Assembly: GCF_036289405.1 (NCBI RefSeq)
Contig: NZ_JAYFFI010000004.1
Location: 1 to 64,000 of the forward strand
Reading direction: 5' to 3'
Length of the DNA: 64,000 nt
Origin: Pseudoramibacter faecis
GTDB lineage: Bacteria > Bacillota > Clostridia > Eubacteriales > Eubacteriaceae
In this document: in pieces, positions 43,622 to 52,489 of the stretch
How positions within the stretch are numbered: position 1 is the first letter of the stretch
Layout: the number at the start of each line of letters is the position of its first letter
Position numbers and translations under genes: made by a program
Notes under the pieces: generated by a model
Database searches by the model: none
What the model was told of the DNA's origin: nothing
The model's input: the letters and a program-made list of their open reading frames with translations, nothing else

Positions 43622-45169
43622 CTAATCGTCATCCGATTCCGGCGCGTCATCGTCCGCCGTTTGATTTCTCATGTTTTTAAGCGCCTCGACAAAGCCCACG
43701 TCGTAGCTCACACAGTTGCTCCAATCGGAATAAAACCGCTGGCCGCCCACCGTCACATAAGCCCGGACCTGGGCCGCAACCCTATAGCCCCCGCCACTGA
43801 GCCGATCGGTATAGCGCGTCTCGCCCACCTCGACGTATTGGGTCGCGTCTGCAGACATCGGATAGGAAACCACTTCCCGAATCTGATAACCCTCGGCGCC
43901 GTCCACCTGCTTCCAGGAAAAGGAGCGGCCGTCGGCACCGTTCTCCCAGGCCGAAGCCGTCGGGGCAGGCAACGCTTTAATTTTATAGTTCACCGTCATC
44001 ACCGCGCTGAGATAGCCCCGCTCGGAGATCTCGACAGCACGCACCTGGGTGGTTTGGCCCGGCGGCAGCACGATGGGTCCCTTGTAGGGCGTGGATGCCG
44101 CCGTCGGCGCACTGCCATCCGCGGTGTAATAAATCCGGTCGCCGGTCCGGCCTTTTTTGAGCTTCGCGGTAAATCCGATGTCATAAGTCCCACTGACTTT
44201 GACAAATCGCGGCGTCCCCACGCACACCGTGTCCTGCATCTTCCGGTATTTGGGCGCCCGCGTCGCTCGGTATGCCTCCCGCACCAGCGCCTTCACCCTG
44301 GATTCGCTGTGGTGGGCGTCCAGCGACAAGGTGATGGCCCGGTCGTAGAGCGCGATCTTGTCTTCCTTCAGGCTGGAGCCGGCGATGCCTTTGCGCAGGG
44401 CCGCAATCCCCGCTTCCCGGTCCTCCAGCATCACATCGGCCCGGGCGTGATAAAACGCCGTGGGGCAATCAAACGTCTTCCGGCGGTTCAGTCGTTTGAG
44501 TTTCGCCTGGGCCGCGACCTTTTGATCGCGGGCAAGGTCGAGATTCGCGGCAATCGCCAGCTGATAGGGCGTGCGCTCGATTTTTGCCGCTTTTTTCAAA
44601 TACTGCCGGGCCTGATCCAGCCGTTTCTCCGCCACCAGAGCGGCCGCTCCGCCTTCGTAACCCTCCACCCGCTTTTTATCAATTTCGATCAGGTTGTCAT
44701 AGGCCCCCTCGGCATCGGCCGTCTTCCCGGCGTAAAGCAGGGCATTGGCCTCCTTCAGCTGCCGGCGGTACATCTGTCTTTGTTTGCCGTAATGCCGGCC
44801 CATCCCGAAAACGACGAGACAAACCAACACCACGCCCAGAGCGATCAATCGGGTCGGCGTCAGCCAGCGGCGCAGCGAAACCGCCTCGCTTTCCTCCAGA
44901 TCCGCCAAATCTTCCCCTTCTTCGGAAACGGCCGACACTTCATTTTCCAATACCGCGGATGCCGAACCGGTATCCAAAGCCTCCGCCACGGCTACCGCCA
45001 TGCCATCCTTCGGCAAATTTTCCGTCGACTCCGCCGATTCGCCTGGCGCGTCAGCCGCCGACACCGTTGCCGGCCGATTGTCGTAATGGAGGGCCTGCAC
45101 CGGCGCGCCGCAGTGAGGACAAAAACGCACTTCGGCCGGCAGCTCGCCTCCGCAGGTCGGACATTTCAC
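43622..45169 (-). CDS. Zinc-ribbon membrane protein with TPR-like and chitobiase C-terminal domains
   Basis: 515 residues. An N-terminal zinc ribbon has Cys3, Cys6, Cys17 and Cys20 (CPTC...CPHC). An acidic linker follows, then one membrane helix near 105-125 (LIALGVVLVCLVVFGMG). A helical repeat region is at about 130-300 (EANALLYAGKTADAEGAYDNLIEID). A CHB_HEX_C_1-type domain, YYTADGSAPTAASTPYKGPIVLP, comes next, then an FN3-like segment with WENGADGRSFSWKQVDGAEGYQIR. It is probably a cell-surface protein. The start is GTG 45169 (GGGAGG nine bases upstream), inside a longer frame that opens at 45190. Confidence 0.7.
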   Translation of the reverse strand: MKCPTCGGELPAEVRFCPHCGAPVQALHYDNRPATVSAADAPGESAESTENLPKDGMAVAVAEALDTGSASAVLENEVSAVSEEGEDLADLEESEAVSLRRWLTPTRLIALGVVLVCLVVFGMGRHYGKQRQMYRRQLKEANALLYAGKTADAEGAYDNLIEIDKKRVEGYEGGAAALVAEKRLDQARQYLKKAAKIERTPYQLAIAANLDLARDQKVAAQAKLKRLNRRKTFDCPTAFYHARADVMLEDREAGIAALRKGIAGSSLKEDKIALYDRAITLSLDAHHSESRVKALVREAYRATRAPKYRKMQDTVCVGTPRFVKVSGTYDIGFTAKLKKGRTGDRIYYTADGSAPTAASTPYKGPIVLPPGQTTQVRAVEISERGYLSAVMTVNYKIKALPAPTASAWENGADGRSFSWKQVDGAEGYQIREVVSYPMSADATQYVEVGETRYTDRLSGGGYRVAAQVRAYVTVGGQRFYSDWSNCVSYDVGFVEALKNMRNQTADDDAPESDDD

Positions 45170-45294
45170 AACGGTTTTCCTCCCTTGCACTTGTAATCCT
45201 TTTTATTGTACCACGGCGGCCTGCCTTTCGCCACGATTTTATTGCGCGACGCCCTGCATGCGCCGCCAAAAAACCGCCTCACCCGCTTTGGACC

Positions 45295-46095
45295 TTATCC
45301 TGCCGCCGGGCCTTCACCCGCTGCTTCAGGCTCTGCGCTTTGACGGATCTCCCGCACGCCGTAAACCGCCATGACCGCCGCCGTGACCGGGATGGACAAC
45401 TCCACTCCGATGCCGCCCACCAGCACCGGCATCGCCGCCTGAAACAGCGATTTCGCGTTGAGAAGCGCGCCCAGCGAATAATGACAGTCAAAATACAGCT
45501 GCACCAGCAGGAGCGATTCGCCGATCGCCGCGAAAAACAAGGTGTTGATGGTGATGCCCAAAACATCCCGGCCGATGGCCATGCCCGAGCGGACAATCGC
45601 CGCCCGAGACATTCCGGGATGGCAACGCATCACCTCAGAGGTGCCGCTGGCCACCGCCATCGCGCTGTCCTTCGCGGCGCCCAAAAGCCCCATGAGCATC
45701 ACAAAAACGCCGACGGCCAGCATGTCGATGCGCAAATGAAGATTCATCATCAGGATTTCGTCTTCTTCCCAGGTACGCTCGTTGAGGCCGTAAATGCCCG
45801 CCCGGCGGCAAACCCACCAAACGCATACCGTCATTACCGCGATCACCACGAGCATCGCGATAAAAACCGCCTTGGTTTTCACATTCACGCCGTTCTGGTA
45901 AAACAGCGTCAGCAGCAGCATAGCCATCATGCTCGCCGCGCTGACGGCCATCACACTGGCTCCCAGCAGCAGCGCGGCGGCAGCCGCAATGATCACCAGC
46001 GCGTTCAACGCCAGCGTCGCCGCAATTTTTTCCGTCTGACCCCGGGTCGTGATCGCGAGACAAACGATGAGCACAATGCCCAGTCCTACAACCAT
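45295..46095 (-). CDS. YibE/F-family membrane protein
   Basis: 266 residues with about seven membrane helices: VVGLGIVLIVCLAITTRG, LALNALVIIAAAAALLLGASVMAV, MLAVGVFVMLMGLLGAAKDSAMAVASGTSEVM, and the YibE/F block HPGMSRAAIVRSGMAIGRDVLGITINTLFFAAIGESLL. The family is a predicted transporter of unknown substrate. Start ATG 46095 with GGGAGGGCATTGCC upstream; it overlaps the end of the other YibE/F gene, so the pair is coupled. Confidence 0.82.
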   Translation of the reverse strand: MVVGLGIVLIVCLAITTRGQTEKIAATLALNALVIIAAAAALLLGASVMAVSAASMMAMLLLTLFYQNGVNVKTKAVFIAMLVVIAVMTVCVWWVCRRAGIYGLNERTWEEDEILMMNLHLRIDMLAVGVFVMLMGLLGAAKDSAMAVASGTSEVMRCHPGMSRAAIVRSGMAIGRDVLGITINTLFFAAIGESLLLVQLYFDCHYSLGALLNAKSLFQAAMPVLVGGIGVELSIPVTAAVMAVYGVREIRQSAEPEAAGEGPAAG

Positions 46096-47210
46096 TTGGC
46101 AATGCCCTCCCTTCGCCAGGCCCGCGCCGCCAGCGCGGCGGACACGGGAATACACAGCACGATGCCGAGCGCTCCCGCCATGAAGCGAATCACCTCGTAA
46201 AGCGCGTAATAACGAAAAATGATGATGGGGCCCATCCCATTGGCGAGCATCACCAAATAAGTGGGGATCTTCGCCGTTAAATAAGTATAAAACAGCACGT
46301 TGATCATCGTGCCCGCCACGTCGTTGCCGATTTGCCGGATCGAATGCACGAGCTCAATCTTCGGGGTGTCCGGCGCCACCCGCAGAATTTCCGTCACGCC
46401 GCTGATCACCGAGATTGCCGTATCCATCACCGCGCCGCAACTGCCGAGCAAAATGCCCCAGGTAAAAATCGTCTGCAAGGGCAGGCTGCCGTTGCGGATA
46501 TAGTTCTCCAACGTGTAATCCATATGAGGGGACAGCCGGCTTGTCACCGCGTAAACCACGGCGAGCAGGCCCATGCAAATCACCGTGCACAAAAGCGTCA
46601 GGCGCATCTGCCGGCTCCACCCTAAACTCAGCAGGAGCGAGCACACACAGAAGAAAATCAGCAACATCAGCGCCATTGGCATAAAGCGCAGTCCCATCTG
46701 GGCACAGACAAAGGCCAAGATCAGTGCCGCCAGGTTCGCCATCAGCGCCAGAGCGAAGGTCGCCCCCCGTCGGCCGGCAACAGCCACTGCTCCAAAGACG
46801 AGCACGCTGAACAGCAGCGACAGAAAATAATCCCGTTTCTGCCCGGCAACCGAGGTGCGCAGACGACCGTTCGGCCCCTCGATCACCTTGTCGAGCAGAA
46901 CGATGTCGCCCCGATGATAGGTCACACTGTCCATCCGGGTCTGGGAATAAAGATTGACCGCGCGAGCCTTTCGGCCCCGATATCTGCCGTTGAGCAGCCG
47001 CAGAGTCATGGCTTGCCGGTATTTGGCTTCCCGATTGCCGGCGGCCGTCGACACGGTGCCGTCATCGGTCTGTCGGATTTTTTCGATCCTGGCAATCGGC
47101 GTCCGGTAATGATCCCAGTCAAAGTAGACACAAAGATTTAAAGCCACCAGCAGCAAGGCCAGGCCGCCCAGAAGCAGCATCCGTCGATGGTTTTTAATCT
47201 TGTCCCGCAT
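46086..47210 (-). CDS. YibE/F-family membrane protein with extracytoplasmic N-terminal domain
   Basis: 374 residues from ATG 47210 (GAGAGGAAGGCC upstream). A first helix MLLLGGLALLLVALNLCVYF is followed by a roughly 100-residue extracytoplasmic domain (TPIARIEKIRQTDDGTVS...YHRGDIVLLDKVIEGPNG). Seven more helices and the family block GAVMDTAISVISGVTEILRVAPDTPKIELVHSIRQIGNDVAGTMINVLFYTYL follow. It forms a pair with the shorter homologue downstream, probably as a heteromeric membrane complex. Confidence 0.82.
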   Translation of the reverse strand: MRDKIKNHRRMLLLGGLALLLVALNLCVYFDWDHYRTPIARIEKIRQTDDGTVSTAAGNREAKYRQAMTLRLLNGRYRGRKARAVNLYSQTRMDSVTYHRGDIVLLDKVIEGPNGRLRTSVAGQKRDYFLSLLFSVLVFGAVAVAGRRGATFALALMANLAALILAFVCAQMGLRFMPMALMLLIFFCVCSLLLSLGWSRQMRLTLLCTVICMGLLAVVYAVTSRLSPHMDYTLENYIRNGSLPLQTIFTWGILLGSCGAVMDTAISVISGVTEILRVAPDTPKIELVHSIRQIGNDVAGTMINVLFYTYLTAKIPTYLVMLANGMGPIIIFRYYALYEVIRFMAGALGIVLCIPVSAALAARAWRREGIAKWL

Positions 47211-47283
47211 GGCCTTCCTCTCCGTTCTTCGTCTTTTGCATGGCGCCAAAAGTTTAGCATGCCACAAATTATACCAAATAAAA

Positions 47284-47316
47284 GAGCCGGGAGCACCTTT
47301 ACGGTCTTCCCGGCCC
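47284..47316 (-). terminator. Terminator of the marR-ABC operon
   Basis: GCCGGGA and TCCCGGC stem followed on the minus strand by TCTTTTATTT, 31 bases after the last ABC gene. Confidence 0.7.
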
Positions 47317-47346
47317 GAAAACGGCAGTTTTCTTTAAGACTCCCGT

Positions 47347-49218
47347 TTAAACCACGTCTTCAATCGCGGCCCACTGGCTGTTGTAAAGATCGGCATAAAA
47401 ACCGTTTTGCGCAAGCAAGGCCTCATGGCTGCCCTGCTCGACGATGTCGCCGTCCCGCAGCACCAGAATGACATCCGCGTTTTGAATCGTCGACAGCCGG
47501 TGCGCGATGATAAAGCTCGTGCGCCCCGCCATCAAATTGTCCATGGCCCTTTGGATCATCACCTCGGTGCGGGTATCCACGGAGCTGGTCGCCTCGTCGA
47601 GAATGAGCACCTTCGGACCGGCCAGAATCGCCCGAGCGATGGTCAACAGTTGCTTTTGTCCCTGGGAGATGCTGCCGCCCTCTTCGCCCAGCACCGTGTC
47701 GTAGCCGTCGACCTGCGTGCGCACAAAGTGATCGACCTGGGCCGTCTTTGCCGCGCGCACCACCGCGTCGTGGTCCGCCGCAAAATTGCCGTAGCGAATA
47801 TTGTCTTCGATGGTGCCGCTGGTCAGCCAGGTGTCCTGCAGCACCATGCCGAAGATCCGGCGCAAATCGCTCCGGGCGAAGTCGCGGCTGTCGTGCCCAT
47901 CAATCAGGATCCGGCCGCGGTCAATATCGTAAAAACGCATCAGCAGCTTGACGATGGTCGTCTTGCCGGCGCCCGTCGGCCCGACGATGGCCACCTTCTG
48001 CCCCGGCTGCACGTCCACCGAAAAATCCCGGATGACGGGCTTGCCCGGCAGATAGCCGAAGCCCACGTGCTCGAAGGTGATCCGCCCGCGCACCGCATCC
48101 GTGGGCACCGCCCGTTCGGGATCGGCGCTTTCCTCCGGTTCGTCCAGAAAAGCAAAGATGCGCTCGGAGGCGGCCATGGTCATCTGCAGCACGTTGGAGA
48201 TATTGGCCACCTGCGTGATGGGCTGGTTAAACTGGCGCATATAGGTAATGAACGCCTGAATATCGCCGACCTGCACCCGACCGTGCACCGCCAGATAGCC
48301 ACCGAGGATGCACTCGCCCACATAACCCAAATTGGTCACAAAGGTCATGATCGGCATCATCATCCCCGACATGAACTGGGATTTCCACGCCGTGGTATAA
48401 AGCTTGTCGTTGTATTTTTCGAAGGTCGCCGTGGCATCGGCCTCTTTGTTATAGGCCTGGATCACTGTGTGCCCGCCGTACACCTCCTCGATATGGCCGT
48501 TGATGTGGCCGAGGTATTCCTGCTGGCCGGCAAACTCTCTTTGCGAACGACGGATCATCAGCATGGCAAGCCCCCCGGACACCGGCACGATACACAACGC
48601 AATCAGCGTCATCTGCCAGCTGATGGAAAACATCATCGCCAAAATGCCGACGATTGTCGTCACCGCCGTCACGATCTGGGTCAGACTCTGGGTCAGGCTT
48701 TGGTTGATGGTTTCAATATCGTTGGTCATGTAGGAGAGCACCTCGCCATAGGACGTCTGATCGTAATAGGCGAAGGGCAGCCGGTTCATTTTGGCAAAGA
48801 CATCCCGGCGCATGCGATAGGTCACTTTCACCGCCACCTGGGTCATAATCAGGCTTTGCACTGCCTGAAAGGCTGTCGACGTGAAATAGAGCATCACCAG
48901 TTTGAAAATGATGCCGCCGATCTTAGAGAAGTTGATTCCGCCGCCGGTATTCGCGATGGAGGCCATCAGTCCCTTGAAGATTTCCGTGGTGGCCCGGCCC
49001 AAAATCTTCGGCCCGACGATGGTAAACACCGTCGAGGCCACGGCAAAAGCCGCCACCAAGAGAATTGCCATTTTATACGTGCCGAGATAATCTATCAGCT
49101 TGTGCAGGGTCCCTTTAAAATCCTTGGCGCGCTCGGTGTTGGTCATTCCTCGAGGGCCAGGGCCGCCCGGGCCGCGCTGGCGCTTGGGCGCGTTGTCCCT
49201 GGTTATTTTTTCTGCCAT
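47347..49218 (-). CDS. Heterodimeric ABC exporter subunit, canonical ATPase site
   Basis: 623 residues. A Gly/Pro/Arg-rich N-terminus (NAPKRQRGPGGPGPRGMTN), six helices, then the ATPase: Walker A VGPTGAGKTTIVKLLMRFYD, signature ISQGQKQLLTIARAIL, Walker B VLILDEATSSVD and H-loop IIAHRLSTI. The catalytic Glu and His are present. It partners the upstream subunit whose own site is degenerate. ATG 49218 directly follows that gene's TGA (TGATG). Confidence 0.88.
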   Translation of the reverse strand: MAEKITRDNAPKRQRGPGGPGPRGMTNTERAKDFKGTLHKLIDYLGTYKMAILLVAAFAVASTVFTIVGPKILGRATTEIFKGLMASIANTGGGINFSKIGGIIFKLVMLYFTSTAFQAVQSLIMTQVAVKVTYRMRRDVFAKMNRLPFAYYDQTSYGEVLSYMTNDIETINQSLTQSLTQIVTAVTTIVGILAMMFSISWQMTLIALCIVPVSGGLAMLMIRRSQREFAGQQEYLGHINGHIEEVYGGHTVIQAYNKEADATATFEKYNDKLYTTAWKSQFMSGMMMPIMTFVTNLGYVGECILGGYLAVHGRVQVGDIQAFITYMRQFNQPITQVANISNVLQMTMAASERIFAFLDEPEESADPERAVPTDAVRGRITFEHVGFGYLPGKPVIRDFSVDVQPGQKVAIVGPTGAGKTTIVKLLMRFYDIDRGRILIDGHDSRDFARSDLRRIFGMVLQDTWLTSGTIEDNIRYGNFAADHDAVVRAAKTAQVDHFVRTQVDGYDTVLGEEGGSISQGQKQLLTIARAILAGPKVLILDEATSSVDTRTEVMIQRAMDNLMAGRTSFIIAHRLSTIQNADVILVLRDGDIVEQGSHEALLAQNGFYADLYNSQWAAIEDVV

Positions 49219-51647
49219 CACGCTTCCCCCTTTCCAAGCTGTGAAGCCACGATGTCGCGATAGGTCTCGCAGGTTTCAATCAGCGCGTCGTGACGGCCGA
49301 TGCCTGCCACGCGGCCTTCGTCGAGCACGACAATCTGGTCGGCATCCATGATGGTGTTCACCCGCTGCGCCACGATGAGCACTGCCGCCTTTTGCGTATA
49401 AGGCCTGAGCGCCCTGCGCAAAACCGCGTCGGTTTTAAAATCCAGCGCTGAAAAGCTGTCGTCAAAGATATAAAGATCCGGCTGTTTGGCCAAGGCCCTT
49501 GCGATGGCCAGCCGCTGCTTTTGTCCACCGGACACGTTGCTGCCGCCCTGGGCGATGGCGCGGTCGTAGCCCTCCGGCGACGCGTCGATAAATTCCGTCG
49601 CCTGGGCGATTTCCGCCGCAATGCGAATCGCCTCGTCACTGGCGTCCGCCCTGCCAAAGCGCAGGTTGCTCGCCACCGTCCCGGAAAAGAGCGTCGCTCG
49701 CTGGGGCACAAAGCCGATGTGATCCCGCAGCTCGTGAAGCGAAACCGCGCGGATATCCGTGTTGTCGATGGTGATGCGTCCGGCCGTCACGTCGGCAAAG
49801 CGCGGAATCAAATTGACGAGCGTCGATTTGCCGGATCCCGTCGAGCCGATAAAGGCTACCGTCTGTCCCGGCTCCGCGACGAAGCTGATGTCGTGGAGCA
49901 CATCCTCGTCGGCGCCGGCATAGCGAAAAGACACATGGTCGAAGATCACCCGCCCCGGATGCGCACCGGGAAAATGTGCCGGCGCCGTCGGATCCTGAAC
50001 CGCCGGCTCGGTTTCGATCACTTCCGCAATGCGCTCCGCCGAGACCTGGGCCCGGGGAATCATGATGAACATTACCGCCACCATCACAAAAGCGATGATG
50101 ATCTGCATCGAATACTGCATGAAGGCCATCATATCGCCGACCTGCATCGCCGAGTCCGCAATCTGATGCGCCCCGACCCAAACGATCAGCAGGGTCACGC
50201 CGTTCATCATGAGCATCATGACGGGCATCATCAGCGCGATCACCCGGTTCACAAAAAGATTGTTTTGGGTCACTGCGGTGTTTTCGCCGTCGAAGCGCTC
50301 CGCCTCGTGGCTCTGATTGCTGAATGCCCGGACGACCTCCATCCCGTTGAGGTTTTCCCGCATCACCAGATTCAGCCGGTCGATGAGTTTTTGCATAATT
50401 TTAAACTTCGGCATCACCAGCGCCGCCACCACGGCAATGAGCCCGAGCAGCACGATTACCGCCAGGGCAATCACCCAGGCCATCGACACATCCCGGCGCA
50501 GCGCCATGATGATGCCGCCGGTCCCGATGATCGGCGCATAGCACACCATGCGAATGGCCATGATGATAAAGGTCTGCAGCTGGGTGATGTCGTTGGTGCT
50601 GCGGGTGATCAGCGACGCCGTGCCGAAACGGCTAAACTCCGGCGACGAAAACGTCGTGACCTTTTGAAACAAATCCTCCCGGAGGTTTCGGGCCATGCCC
50701 GCCGCGATGCGCGATGCCAGAAAGCCCACGCTGATGGCCGCTAGCGCGCTGAGCACTGTTAAGCCGATCATCTTCAGACCGGTACGGACAATATAACTCT
50801 GTTGCCTCGCCCCGATATCGACGCCCAGTTCTTTTCCAAAAAGCTTGACGAACACCGCCCCGGTCTGGCTTTGCATGCTCGTGTCAATCTTCATCGCCTT
50901 ATCCCGAGCTCGCTGCATCGCCGAGCCGCCGACAGCGCGGATCGCCGGCGTAAGCGGATACACCTCTGTCATATCGATCTTGTTCAAATTACTGCTGGTG
51001 GTTTTGCCGCCCATTTTAAAATCGGCGCTGCCGCCGGTCGATCCCTGGTTCATCGCCTGAATCTGCTTGGCGTTCAGTCCGAGTTTGGCTGCCTGGGCCG
51101 GATCCGACAGCATGGCCAGAAGTGTCTTATCGCTCACAGCGGATAAATTCATCCCTCTGGCCGCCGCTCTGGCGCGCGCCTGGGCGATCAGCTTTGCCCG
51201 GGCCTGAGCGGCTGCCGCTTTTTTGATCTGCGCGAGGTTATCCTTATCCTGAATAAACTCGATAAAGGTCCAGCCGGCCCGTGAAAAAATCGGATCCAGC
51301 GTATCGTAGGCTGTATCCGTTTTGGTTTTGAGCTGATACAGCCCTTCGCCTTTTGCCAATTTATCATAAGTCCTGCGGTCGACCGCCGCCGCCGGAACGT
51401 GTCGATAGTACCGGTCGAGCCGCGCCCGTTCCTTTTTCGTCATAAAACTGCGCATAAAGGCGTAGCCCCTGTCGCCGATCACCTCCGGCGCCGCGTGTTT
51501 AATCCCGTTTTGCTGAATCCCCACGTTGATGATATTGCTCATCATATTGGGCAGATTGAGCTCGCTTACCGCCTGCACAAACAAAAAAGCCACGGCCACC
51601 AAAAAAAGCAGACCGTAGGGCTTTAAATATTTTCTTAATTTTCGCAT
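49218..51647 (-). CDS. Heterodimeric ABC exporter subunit, degenerate ATPase site and large extracytoplasmic insert
   Basis: 809 residues from ATG 51647. Helix 1 (YGLLFLVAVAFLFVQAVSEL) is followed by a roughly 250-residue mostly helical insert, with Ala/Gln/Arg-rich AAAAQARAKLIAQARARAAARG, before helix 2 near residue 300. The ATPase has Walker A GSTGSGKSTL and signature VSGGQKQRLAIARAL. Walker B LYIFDDSFSALD has Asp for the catalytic Glu, and the H-loop reads VAQR instead of AHR. This is the usual non-catalytic half of heterodimeric exporters. Cargo unknown; probably drugs or peptides. Confidence 0.86.
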   Translation of the reverse strand: MRKLRKYLKPYGLLFLVAVAFLFVQAVSELNLPNMMSNIINVGIQQNGIKHAAPEVIGDRGYAFMRSFMTKKERARLDRYYRHVPAAAVDRRTYDKLAKGEGLYQLKTKTDTAYDTLDPIFSRAGWTFIEFIQDKDNLAQIKKAAAAQARAKLIAQARARAAARGMNLSAVSDKTLLAMLSDPAQAAKLGLNAKQIQAMNQGSTGGSADFKMGGKTTSSNLNKIDMTEVYPLTPAIRAVGGSAMQRARDKAMKIDTSMQSQTGAVFVKLFGKELGVDIGARQQSYIVRTGLKMIGLTVLSALAAISVGFLASRIAAGMARNLREDLFQKVTTFSSPEFSRFGTASLITRSTNDITQLQTFIIMAIRMVCYAPIIGTGGIIMALRRDVSMAWVIALAVIVLLGLIAVVAALVMPKFKIMQKLIDRLNLVMRENLNGMEVVRAFSNQSHEAERFDGENTAVTQNNLFVNRVIALMMPVMMLMMNGVTLLIVWVGAHQIADSAMQVGDMMAFMQYSMQIIIAFVMVAVMFIMIPRAQVSAERIAEVIETEPAVQDPTAPAHFPGAHPGRVIFDHVSFRYAGADEDVLHDISFVAEPGQTVAFIGSTGSGKSTLVNLIPRFADVTAGRITIDNTDIRAVSLHELRDHIGFVPQRATLFSGTVASNLRFGRADASDEAIRIAAEIAQATEFIDASPEGYDRAIAQGGSNVSGGQKQRLAIARALAKQPDLYIFDDSFSALDFKTDAVLRRALRPYTQKAAVLIVAQRVNTIMDADQIVVLDEGRVAGIGRHDALIETCETYRDIVASQLGKGEA

Positions 51648-51673
51648 CTGTTTCCCTTCATCATTCGATACGG

Positions 51674-52162
51674 TCAAAACTGGGAATCGCCCGCTCCGGC
51701 CTGCGCCTGCCGCAGAGCTCCGTGCTCAGCAGCAAACTCCTTGAGCAGCGCCAGCATCTGTTGGGCTTTCTCTTCGCCCATGCGCCTGGCCGTTTCGTCC
51801 AGCAGGGTCTTGCCGAAGACGGATGCGCTGTTCATCTTGGTCAGCGCCTCTTCGGTGGGCACCAGATGAATCACCCGACGATCCTTCACATCCGGCACCC
51901 GCAGGATGTATTTTTTTTCTTCCAGTTCTTTGACGACCTGCGACATATTGGACTTGGTGCAGTGATTCATCTGGCTGAGGAGTGACACCGTCATCCGGGG
52001 TTCGTCTTCGTTGCGCGCCCCCCGCAAAATTTGCAGCAAGGTGCTGAATTCCCCCGGACGCAGATGCATCCCGGACGCTGCATCCCGCAGATATTGGCTC
52101 ACACTGCCGCGCTGCAGGTTCATCATTTCCCGCATAAATTCGTAACTGAATGTTCTTTCCAT
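51674..52162 (-). CDS. MarR-family transcriptional regulator
   Basis: 162 residues with a winged helix-turn-helix: MTVSLLSQMNHCTKSNMSQVVKELEEKKYILRVPDVKDRRVIHLVPTEEA, including the typical DRR wing. It is the first gene of the operon with the ABC pair at 47.3-51.6 kb and lies back to back with a second ABC pair. It probably represses both in response to a toxic compound. GAAGGAGATCGAAG precedes the ATG. Confidence 0.9.
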   Translation of the reverse strand: MERTFSYEFMREMMNLQRGSVSQYLRDAASGMHLRPGEFSTLLQILRGARNEDEPRMTVSLLSQMNHCTKSNMSQVVKELEEKKYILRVPDVKDRRVIHLVPTEEALTKMNSASVFGKTLLDETARRMGEEKAQQMLALLKEFAAEHGALRQAQAGAGDSQF

Positions 52163-52282
52163 CTTCGATCTCCTTCTTGTCGCATCTTTAAAATGCCCAT
52201 GTTCAGAACAAATGCTGCATCTCGTCGGTGTCGCAACCGCTCGACAATGCCCATTTAGCCATATTCACTTTTATACCCGTCA

Positions 52283-52311
52283 ACTATAGCTTTGTCCCCG
52301 GCTTTTGTCAA
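52283..52311 (-). promoter_or_regulatory. Promoter of the marR-ABC operon
   Basis: Minus-strand TTGACA (52306-52311) and TATAGT (52283-52288), spacer 17. Located in the 327-base divergent gap 52163-52489, which otherwise holds no gene. Confidence 0.65.
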
Positions 52312-52434
52312 GATAGCCCTTTGCCCAATTACAGTGATTTAAGTTTATCCCTGCATCGGCATATCGCTTTTGTATTTAAATCATTCTCATTTTTAAATTT
52401 TAGAATATCGATAGCCAATCATATTTTTTTCTTC

Positions 52435-52440
52435 TATAAT
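52435..52440 (+). promoter_or_regulatory. Likely -10 box for the divergent ABC pair
   Basis: Perfect TATAAT 50 bases before the start codon at 52490. The -35 region at 52412-52417 (TAGCCA) is weak, which fits regulated transcription. Confidence 0.4.
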
Positions 52441-52489
52441 AATTTAACTGTCTTTATCCCTTGATAAAAAATTTTTAAGGAGGATTTGC

